Below the pieces are notes generated by a model. The model was not told the origin of the DNA and ran no database searches. It saw nothing but the letters and a program-made list of their open reading frames with translations. A program made the position numbers and the translations under genes. 11,189 bases of DNA from Thermaceae bacterium (GTDB lineage Bacteria > Deinococcota > Deinococci > Deinococcales > Marinithermaceae), in contig JALVWZ010000193.1 of assembly GCA_027023115.1 (NCBI GenBank), positions 1 to 11,189 of the forward strand. The letters are read 5' to 3'. Positions 6,158-11,189 of this stretch are shown here, piece by piece (within the stretch, counting starts at the first letter, position 1; each line of letters opens with the position of its first letter).

Positions 6158-6664
6158 ATGATTAGCAGCACCCTGACCAAAGCACTCAACCAGCAGATCG
6201 GCCACGAGCTGAGCGCCCATAACCACTACCTGGCCATCGCCGTCTACTTCGCCCGTCGCTCGCTCGACGGCTGGGCGGCGTTCTTCTACCGCCAAGCCGA
6301 GGAAGAGCGCGAGCACGCCCTGAAGATCGTCGACTTTTTGCTCGACCACGACGTGGCCCCTTTCATTCCCGCGGCCAAGGAGGCCCGGCCCAACTTTGCC
6401 GACGCCATCGAGGCGATAGCCAGCGCGGTCAAGGCCGAACGCACCGTAACCACCCAGTTCGAGGCGATGATGGCCATCGCCCACCAAGAGAACGATTATC
6501 GCGCCGTGCCCCTGCTGCACTGGTTCCTCAACGAGCAGATCGAGGAGGAGGCCACCATGGGTAAACTGCACGACCTGGTGCGCAGCGGTATAAACCTCTT
6601 CCAGGCGCAGGAGTACCTGCCCACGCCGCACGCCGGCGGTGAAGGAGCCGGGGACGGGGCTTGA
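6158..6664 (+). CDS. Ferritin (FtnA-type iron storage protein)
   Basis: Ferritin oxidises Fe(II) at a di-iron ferroxidase site and stores the mineral in a 24-subunit shell, limiting Fenton chemistry. The 168-residue four-helix protein carries the complete site at the same residue numbers as E. coli FtnA: E17, E50, H53 (in EEEREHA), E94, Q127 and E130 (in NEQIEEE). There is no haem-binding Met pattern of bacterioferritin that I can see. The ATG at 6158 has AGGAGG at 6146-6151, 6 bases away. CATACT at 6124-6129 is a possible -10 without a clear -35. The short Gly-rich tail (HAGGEGAGDGA) encodes the region overlapping the next gene: the TGA stop overlaps the TTG start of msrA by four bases, so the two are co-transcribed and probably translationally coupled. 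Confidence 0.93.
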   Translation: MISSTLTKALNQQIGHELSAHNHYLAIAVYFARRSLDGWAAFFYRQAEEEREHALKIVDFLLDHDVAPFIPAAKEARPNFADAIEAIASAVKAERTVTTQFEAMMAIAHQENDYRAVPLLHWFLNEQIEEEATMGKLHDLVRSGINLFQAQEYLPTPHAGGEGAGDGA

Positions 6665-7191
6665 GCGAGTTCGCCACCTTTGGCGGGGGCTGCTTTTGGT
6701 GCTTGGAAGCGGCCCTGCGCCCACTCCAGGGGGTGCTCGAGGTCGCGCCTGGTTACGCCGACGGCGAGCTCGAGCGCCCTACCTACGAACAGGTGTCCGG
6801 CGGCGAGACCGGCCACGCCGAGGTGGTACGGGTGGAGTTCGACCCGCAGGCGATCACTTACGACCAGCTGCTAGACGTCTTCTTTACCGCGCACGACCCG
6901 ACCACCAAAGACCGCCAGGGTTACGACGTTGGCCCCCAGTACCGCTCCATAATCCTTTACGAAAACGAGCCTCAGGAACGAGCGGCCCGCCGGAAGATCC
7001 GCAGCCTTAACAAGTTATTCGGCCCGCGCATCGTTACCGAACTCGAGCCGCTGGACCGCTTCTGGCCCGCCGAGCCTGAGCACCACCGCTACTACGACAA
7101 GTACCCGCAAGACCCGTACTGCCGGGCGGTAATCGCCCCCAAGGTGCGCAAGGTGCGCGCCGAGTTCAGGCCGCTACTCAAGCCCGACTGA
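6661..7191 (+). CDS. msrA: Peptide-methionine (S)-S-oxide reductase MsrA
   Basis: MsrA reduces the S form of methionine sulfoxide in free methionine and proteins, repairing oxidative damage with electrons from thioredoxin. The 176-residue protein has the family motif GCFWC (10-14), with catalytic C11, FGGGCFWCLE at the very N terminus, GHAEVVRVEFDP (51-62, acid E54), GYDVGPQYRS (87-96) and HHRYYDKYPQDPYC (141-154). C154 is a likely resolving cysteine and C14 another. The start is TTG at 6661, overlapping the ferritin TGA (TTGA). No ATG or GTG lies close enough, and the motif begins only nine residues in, so a later start is not possible. AAGGAG upstream is too far (about 13 bases) to be ideal, supporting coupling. 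It converges on the MTH1187-family gene across 25 bp. Confidence 0.96.
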   Translation: MSEFATFGGGCFWCLEAALRPLQGVLEVAPGYADGELERPTYEQVSGGETGHAEVVRVEFDPQAITYDQLLDVFFTAHDPTTKDRQGYDVGPQYRSIILYENEPQERAARRKIRSLNKLFGPRIVTELEPLDRFWPAEPEHHRYYDKYPQDPYCRAVIAPKVRKVRAEFRPLLKPD

Positions 7192-7216
7192 ACGGCCGCA
7201 AGACCACCGGACGGCT

Positions 7217-7519
7217 TTAGCCCCCCAACTTTTCCTCTACCGAGCGGACCTTGGCGGCCAGCCTGCCAGGTGGGCCCTCACAGACGTCGAAGGTGGCCAC
7301 CGCGTAGACGCGGCGGCTGTCCTTTGCCAGCAGGGCGTAGGCCTGGTTGAGGAGGGTGGTGGCCTCCTTCATGGTGGCGGTTTCGACGATGGTTCCCATG
7401 GCGGTCAGCTGGTAGGGGTGGCCGCTGGCGCGGACCTGCTCGAGCACGCGGGCCACGTAAGCGCTCACGCTCTCGCCCTTGTCGGTGGGGAAGATGGCGA
7501 ACTCCATCAAAACGGACAT
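7217..7519 (-). CDS. MTH1187-family (YkoF-like, DUF77) thiamine-binding protein
   Basis: This family of small ferredoxin-like-fold proteins, related to half of YkoF, binds thiamine or its pyrimidine in some members; its cell role is unsettled. The 100-residue product has the hallmark opening VLMEFAIFPTDKGESVSAYVARVLEQV (3-29), the central YQLTAMGTIVE (36-46) and the C-terminal AKVRSVEEKLG (89-99). There is no signal peptide, so it is cytosolic. The ATG at 7519 has AGGAGG (minus strand 7530-7525) at 5-base spacing. It is the last gene of a minus-strand run, 15 bp after a small winged-helix gene. TPK and an importer ATPase lie about 2 kb upstream, so a link to thiamine handling is plausible but not shown. 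Family call is firm; the ligand is inferred. Confidence 0.88.
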   Translation of the reverse strand: MSVLMEFAIFPTDKGESVSAYVARVLEQVRASGHPYQLTAMGTIVETATMKEATTLLNQAYALLAKDSRRVYAVATFDVCEGPPGRLAAKVRSVEEKLGG

Positions 7520-7534
7520 GTTGGCCTCCTGGTC

Positions 7535-7765
7535 CTACTCGCCAAACAGCGAATCGAAAGCGTTTTTGGCCCCCTTGGGGGTGGCGCGGCGGTAGAGGTC
7601 GCCCTTTTGCTCGAGCTTACCCTCGGCCAGCAAGGCCTCGAGGGCTTTTTGCAGCTCCAGCCGCGAGAGCTCCTCACCCCGCTCGTCGAGCCAGCGGACG
7701 ATCTCGCGCTCGCCCGCCCAGCCCAGTTTCTCGACCGCGGTCAGCACCCAACCCTTGGCGTCCAT
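7535..7765 (-). CDS. Small winged-helix-like protein, function unknown
   Basis: I do not recognise a named family. The 76 residues predict three helices (about 5-15, 18-29, 34-47) and a basic hairpin GKLEQKGDLYRRA (49-61), a winged-helix layout that often binds DNA. A short tail ends AFDSLFGE. The protein is charged and soluble, with no Cys. The ATG at 7765 follows TAGAATGAAGGC, that is a -10 box 6 bases upstream. There is no normal Shine-Dalgarno spacing. The preceding ABC exporter ends 9 bases before the start and its TAG stop lies inside that -10 box. It is followed after 15 bp by the MTH1187-family gene. It could be a local regulator of the exporter, but this is a guess from position. Confidence 0.7.
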   Translation of the reverse strand: MDAKGWVLTAVEKLGWAGEREIVRWLDERGEELSRLELQKALEALLAEGKLEQKGDLYRRATPKGAKNAFDSLFGE

Positions 7766-7771
7766 GCCTTC

Positions 7772-7777
7772 ATTCTA
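7772..7777 (-). promoter_or_regulatory. Possible -10 box of the winged-helix gene, overlapping the upstream stop codon
   Basis: TAGAAT on the minus strand is followed by GAAGGC and the ATG at 7765, the same string (one base different in the -10, and ATG for GTG) as at the dciA-like gene. Its TAG is also the exporter's stop codon. No -35 box is evident, so read-through from the exporter may be the main route. Confidence 0.35.
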
Positions 7778-9520
7778 GGCGTAGGCGCGGCTTTGCAGCC
7801 GCCAGAGCTCGGCGTATTCACCCCCCATACTCAAGAGCGCCTCGTGAGTGCCTTCTTCTAACAAACGGCCCTGCTTGAAGACGAAGATGCGCTCGGCGCT
7901 CCGCACTGAACCCAGACGGTGGCTGACCAAAAGCGCGGTGCGGCCCGCGGCCAGTTCGGCAAAACGCCGGAAGAGATGGGCCTCACTGCGCGGATCGAGG
8001 GCGGCGCTCGGTTCATCAAGCACCATCAATCTGGCCCCTTTGCGAAAGAAAGCCCGGGCCAAAGCCACCTTTTGCCACTCACCGCCCGACACCTCGGTTC
8101 CGCCGAACTCCTTGGAAAGCATGGTAGCCAGACCATGCGGCAAACCGCGGGCCAGCTCCACCGCTCCAGCCTGTGCCAGAGCGTGCAGTAGCGCCGCCTC
8201 GTCGCCAGGACCTACCTCGCGCAATGCCACGTTCTCGCCCAGCTCGAGCGCATAGCGTCCGAAGCTTTGGAACACCGCCGCCGCTCGCCTCCGCCAGGCG
8301 GCCAGGTCCAGCTCCCGCAGGTCCACCCCGTCCACCAAGATGCGGCCTCGGCTCGGGTCGTAAAACCGCAAGAGCAGCTTGACCAGGGTGGTCTTGCCGG
8401 CACCGTTCTCGCCTACCAGGCCGTGGAGCCGACCCGGTTCGAGCGTGAGCGATACCCCGACCAGTGCAGTCCGACCATCTGGATAGCTGAAGTGAACATC
8501 TTCGAACGTTATCCGCGGGGGACGCTCGCCTACACGCAGACGCGGGCCGGAGGCCAGCCCCGGTCGGCTCGCCAAAAAGTCGCGCAGGGCTTCCATGTAA
8601 AACAACGACCGCTCCAGCATCCCCAGTGCGTCCACCAACTCAACCAGCGTCGTCTGCAACCGCTGCAGGGCCGCCGCCACCTCGACGACTCCGCCAACGC
8701 CTACCCCCAAGCGCAGCACCGCGGCAAAAGTACCGCCAAGGCCGAGCGCGGTTGGCAGCAAGAAGGCAGTGGTGGTAACCACCTCTCGCCGGCGGGTGGC
8801 GCGGGCGCGGGCGTGCAACCGGTCGAAGTTCGCCCGGTAGCGCCGCAGCCAAAAGCCGCCGCTCTCGTAGACCCGGGTTTCGGCGGCGTGCTCGCTGCTG
8901 AGCAGCACGCCGGTGGCGTATTCCATGCGGCGCGCTTCCGGGTCGTTGGCCACGACCGTACTCCAGACCAGCTGCTGCAACCGTACCCCCGCCACCGCGT
9001 AGGGCAACGTGGCCAGCAAGAGTCCCAGCGGCAGCCAGGGGCTCCAGCGCCCCACCAGCGCCAGCAGCGGCAGGACGGTGAATACGCCGCGCATGGCCTG
9101 GCCGAGAAAGATGGAAAGGTTCATCGGCGCGTAAGTGGCCTCGCGCCTGAGTAGGCGTACTTGGGCGTAGAACGATTCGTCTTCAAAGGGCTCAAGCCCC
9201 CAAAATCCCTTAACGTGCTCCATCAGGGTGCGGTTGACCGCAAAGGTCAGCCGCTCGTTCAGATTGCCTTCCAACAAGGCGATCAGGGGACCGGTAGATT
9301 GCGAAAAGAGCAGGAGACCAACCCAGCCGACCGCCCAGGTTCCCAATCCCGCCGCGTCACCCGCGGCAGCCGTGGCAGCCATTTGGCCCAAGACATAAAC
9401 CAGCCCCGTCGGAATCAGCGACGTGAGGGCCAAGAGCCCCCAAAACCCCAGCGCCAACCCGGGCGCGCTCCTTGCGATGAACATTATCGAGAAGACGACC
9501 AAGCGCCAGCGCCTTTTCAT
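7775..9520 (-). CDS. ABC exporter, fused membrane and ATPase domains (lantibiotic-exporter-like)
   Basis: This is a half-transporter that should work as a homodimer in the inner membrane, using ATP to export a substrate. It has 581 residues, usual for type IV exporters. Hydrophobic segments lie near residues 19-46, 61-83, 132-156, 163-180, 248-269 and about 272-288. The ATPase domain follows from about 335. It has Walker A GENGAGKT (370-377), Q-loop Q418, the signature VSGGEWQ (477-483), Walker B LMVLDEP (498-504) and H534. The GENGAGKTT and FGGTEVSGGEWQ wording is typical of exporters near lantibiotic systems, but no peptide gene or modifying enzyme is nearby. ATG at 9520 is chosen over the upstream TTG at 9532 because GGAGGT lies just before it. 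It heads a run with the winged-helix and MTH1187-family genes. Substrate unknown. Confidence 0.92.
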   Translation of the reverse strand: MKRRWRLVVFSIMFIARSAPGLALGFWGLLALTSLIPTGLVYVLGQMAATAAAGDAAGLGTWAVGWVGLLLFSQSTGPLIALLEGNLNERLTFAVNRTLMEHVKGFWGLEPFEDESFYAQVRLLRREATYAPMNLSIFLGQAMRGVFTVLPLLALVGRWSPWLPLGLLLATLPYAVAGVRLQQLVWSTVVANDPEARRMEYATGVLLSSEHAAETRVYESGGFWLRRYRANFDRLHARARATRRREVVTTTAFLLPTALGLGGTFAAVLRLGVGVGGVVEVAAALQRLQTTLVELVDALGMLERSLFYMEALRDFLASRPGLASGPRLRVGERPPRITFEDVHFSYPDGRTALVGVSLTLEPGRLHGLVGENGAGKTTLVKLLLRFYDPSRGRILVDGVDLRELDLAAWRRRAAAVFQSFGRYALELGENVALREVGPGDEAALLHALAQAGAVELARGLPHGLATMLSKEFGGTEVSGGEWQKVALARAFFRKGARLMVLDEPSAALDPRSEAHLFRRFAELAAGRTALLVSHRLGSVRSAERIFVFKQGRLLEEGTHEALLSMGGEYAELWRLQSRAYA

Positions 9521-9524
9521 ATTT

Positions 9525-9530
9525 ACCTCC
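9525..9530 (-). promoter_or_regulatory. Ribosome binding site that fixes the ABC exporter start
   Basis: GGAGGT on the minus strand lies 4 bases before the ATG at 9520. It overlaps the alternative TTG at 9532, so that codon cannot be the start served by this site. Confidence 0.8.
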
Positions 9531-9567
9531 AACTGTTTATTGGGAAGACCACATCCGTATAGCCGAA

Positions 9568-9586
9568 CGGCCGCTTACTGCGGCCG
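9568..9586. repeat. Inverted repeat, 7-bp stem, upstream of the ABC exporter
   Basis: CGGCCGC (9568-9574), loop TTACT and GCGGCCG (9580-9586) form a perfect stem. No T run follows on either strand. It lies in the leader of the exporter, about 50 bases before its start. Confidence 0.6.
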
Positions 9587-9592
9587 CACTTA

Positions 9593-9629
9593 CCCCCGCA
9601 CACCGCCCGGCGGTGCGCAATTGCGGGGG
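9593..9629 (-). terminator. Long composite hairpin after TPK, possible terminator
   Basis: CCCCCGCA (9593-9600) pairs with TGCGGGGG (9622-9629). Inside, CACCGCC and GGCGGTG (9601-9615) pair around a single C, leaving a 6-base bulge CGCAAT. The structure lies 33 bases past the TPK stop, as a terminator would, but no T run follows on the minus strand. An alternative fold uses the palindrome CGCAATTGCG (9616-9625). Confidence 0.4.
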
Positions 9630-9662
9630 CCAAGGCTAGCTGAGAATCATCTTGTAGCCAGT

Positions 9663-10313
9663 TTAAGTAGATCTCGAGGCCAGGTCAAGAACCACCAGCC
9701 CGTAGCCAGCGGTGAGAGAAAGCGACACCGCGCCTTCGGCCACGTTGCGCAACCCGTGGCCGCTGCCCAATGGCAGGCGGGCGTCTTCTAGCTCCCAGCG
9801 GCCGCCGTGGATCGTCACGCCCGCCAGGTCGGCCAGCGGCGCCACGCTAAAGGGCGTGCCCGGCTCCAGGTCCAGCTCGAGCCCCGGCGGCACCAGCGCA
9901 AAGGCCCAGGTGGAGCCGCTGGAGAGCGCGGTTTGCACGCCCTGGCGGGCCAACGAAACGGCCAGCGTCAGGTTGCCCAGCTCGTGGTCCAGCTCGCCCC
10001 CCAGCCCGCCGGCAAAGAGCAGGCTCGCCGGTTTTGCCTCGAGCGCCACCCGCGCGGCCAGCTCGGCGTCGGTGGCGTCTTTGTCGCGCGGGTACTCCAT
10101 CCGCGGCAGGTGTCGCCAGCGGGTCAGGTCGGCGGCGTTCACCGAGTCAAAGTCGCCCACCCACAAGGCCGGCTCCACCCCCAGCGCCTCGGCGTGACGC
10201 ACCCCGCCGTCGGCGGCCACGACCAGCCGGGCGGCCCGCGCCGCGCGCAACAGCGGCGGCGTTGGCTCCAGCGGGCCGGCGAGCAGCACCAGCGCCTCGG
10301 GGGTCCAGTTCAC
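9663..10313 (-). CDS. Thiamine pyrophosphokinase
   Basis: TPK moves a pyrophosphate group from ATP to thiamine, making the cofactor thiamine diphosphate from imported or salvaged thiamine. The 216-residue protein has the family landmarks: AADGGVRHAEALG (33-45), GDFDS (53-57, acidic metal and phosphate site), PRDKDATDAELA (75-86), GGLGGELDHELGNL (102-115) and a C-terminal beta domain with GHGLRNVAEG (185-194). The start is GTG at 10313, whose last bases overlap the TGA stop of the upstream ABC ATPase (GTGA); the frame stays open further upstream but translates to nonsense inside that gene. Coupling to an importer ATPase fits uptake followed by activation. A composite hairpin lies after the stop. 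The enzyme call is strong; the symbol is left blank because both thiN and tpk are in use. Confidence 0.93.
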   Translation of the reverse strand: MNWTPEALVLLAGPLEPTPPLLRAARAARLVVAADGGVRHAEALGVEPALWVGDFDSVNAADLTRWRHLPRMEYPRDKDATDAELAARVALEAKPASLLFAGGLGGELDHELGNLTLAVSLARQGVQTALSSGSTWAFALVPPGLELDLEPGTPFSVAPLADLAGVTIHGGRWELEDARLPLGSGHGLRNVAEGAVSLSLTAGYGLVVLDLASRST

Positions 10314-11189
10314 GGCGCCACCTCCACCGCCAGCTCGGGATCGATGCCCAGCCGCAGCGACGCTCCTTCCCGCGGCGCCTCGGGCTCGGGGCCTTCCCAG
10401 TAGAGGCGCACCCCGCGGGCCTCGAGCCAGACCCCCACCCGTGCTCCCAAAAACAGCCTCTCGACCGCCCGGGCCTCTACCTGGCCCGCGTTCAAGCGCA
10501 GGGCCCCGGGGAGCAATACCTGCGCTTTGGCGCCCAAACCCAGCGCCCGCGCCGCTTCGGTGTCGAGCACGTTCTTGTGGCCCAAGAACCGCGCCGTCCA
10601 GGCGTCGGTGGGGCGGGAGAAGATCTGCTCGGGCGCGCCCAGCTGCACCAGGCGGCCGTCCTTGACGATGGCCACCCGCCCCGCGGTCACGAAGGCCTCG
10701 GTCTGATCGTGGGTCACGAAGACGGCGGTCACGTTCTCGTCGCACAAGACCCGCCTGAGCTCCAGCAAGAGCCGTTCGCGCAGGCGCAGGTCGAGCGCCC
10801 CCAGCGGCTCGTCGAGCAGCAGCACCGCCGGTTCGGGAGCCAGCGCCCGCGCCAGCGCCACCCGCTGCCGCTCGCCGCCGGAAAGTTGCTCTGGCTTCCT
10901 CTGGGCGTGGGCCGCGAGGCCCATCTGCTCGAGCAGCTCACCCACCCGCCGCCGCACTCGCTCCGCCGGCCAGCGCCGCTCCACCAGCCCGAACGCCACG
11001 TTGTCCGCCACGCTCAGGTGGGGGAAGAGGGCGTAGTCCTGAAAGACGAACCCCACCCCCCGCCGCTCCGGGGGCAGGTCGGTCACGTCGCGGCCGCCGA
11101 TCTCCACCCGACCCCGCCACGGTCGTTCTAAACCGGCGGCCACCCGCAGCGCGCTCGACTTCCCCGAGCCGCTGGGGCCGAGCAGTGCC
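10310..11189 (-). CDS. ABC importer ATP-binding protein, probably thiamine uptake (5' end outside window)
   Basis: This is the cytosolic ATPase of an importer that works with a binding protein and a permease. The visible 292 residues begin inside the gene at Walker A GPSGSGKS (4-11 of the fragment). Then come the Q-loop FQDYALFPHLSVADNVAFGL (Q50), the signature LSGGERQRVALARAL (102-116), Walker B VLLLDEP (122-128), H-loop H160, and a C-terminal tail from about 200 (FLGHKNVL onward) that looks like a TOBE-type regulatory domain. The GTG at 11143 is an internal Val codon; the frame is open to the window edge. The pattern matches the PotA/AfuC/ThiQ group. Substrate is inferred as thiamine because the TGA stop overlaps the TPK start (GTGA). 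Iron or polyamine uptake remain alternatives, and E. coli ThiQ is shorter, without such a tail. Confidence 0.9.
   Translation of the reverse strand, partial: ALLGPSGSGKSSALRVAAGLERPWRGRVEIGGRDVTDLPPERRGVGFVFQDYALFPHLSVADNVAFGLVERRWPAERVRRRVGELLEQMGLAAHAQRKPEQLSGGERQRVALARALAPEPAVLLLDEPLGALDLRLRERLLLELRRVLCDENVTAVFVTHDQTEAFVTAGRVAIVKDGRLVQLGAPEQIFSRPTDAWTARFLGHKNVLDTEAARALGLGAKAQVLLPGALRLNAGQVEARAVERLFLGARVGVWLEARGVRLYWEGPEPEAPREGASLRLGIDPELAVEVAP

Noticed and set aside
8267..9154. Plus-strand open frame (295 residues) opposite the ABC exporter
   Set aside because: Same reason: compositionally odd antisense shadow of a recognisable gene.
9521..9532. TTG at 9532 as start of the ABC exporter
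   Set aside because: The Shine-Dalgarno GGAGGT overlaps this codon and serves the ATG at 9520.
9533..9662. TPP riboswitch in the gap beside TPK
   Set aside because: The conserved CTGAGA and ACCTGATC-type cores are not present on either strand.
10314..10745. N-terminal extension of thiamine pyrophosphokinase
   Set aside because: The added residues are the shadow of the ABC ATPase gene in another frame; the GTG at 10313 overlaps that gene's stop and starts the TPK homology.
1..11189. CRISPR arrays, tRNA or rRNA genes, transposases, phage genes
   Set aside because: No evenly spaced direct repeats with spacers, no cloverleaf or rRNA sequence, and no mobile-element protein were seen.

Overview
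This is GC-rich bacterial chromosome, and every gene that can be placed points to Deinococcota (Deinococcus-Thermus), most likely a Thermales-like member. The DXS fragment lacks the usual Gln-His after its catalytic glutamate, as I recall for Deinococcus DXS. The branched-chain aminotransferase and the macro-domain protein read very much like their Thermus homologues as I remember them. Several genes have a TANNNT -10 box only 6-7 bases before the start codon, the leaderless layout common in Deinococcus. The genus cannot be fixed from this alone.

Layout. Bases 1-780 (+) hold the C-terminal 259 residues of dxs. Bases 781-1372 are a non-coding convergent gap full of short dispersed repeats and palindromes. 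Bases 1373-2883 (-) form a two-gene unit, a macro-domain ADP-ribose-binding protein then recF, joined by an ATGA overlap. A 35-bp gap with two mirror-image leaderless promoters separates it from a divergent dciA-like (DUF721) gene at 2919-3743 (+). ilvE follows at 3795-4736 (+) with a good intrinsic terminator. A drug-efflux-type MFS transporter (4875-6062, -) is divergent from a ferritin-msrA pair (6158-7191, +) joined by a TTGA overlap.

From 7217 to the right edge everything is on the minus strand. Read in transcription order it is: the ATPase of an importer (running in from the right edge), thiamine pyrophosphokinase (GTGA overlap), a gap with two strong hairpins, an ABC exporter of the lantibiotic-exporter type, a small winged-helix protein, and an MTH1187-family (YkoF-like) thiamine-binding protein.

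How it fits together. There are three themes. The first is genome maintenance: macro domain, RecF and DciA around one tiny divergent promoter region. The second is iron and oxidative-stress protection: ferritin plus MsrA. The third is thiamine: the ATPase-TPK pair, the MTH1187 protein, and the ThDP-using DXS at the far left, although the last two are separated from the ATPase-TPK pair. Most genes are ordinary housekeeping. The points that most deserve a second look are the macro-recF coupling, the symmetrical promoter pair beside it, and the Cys4 knuckle in the DciA-like protein.
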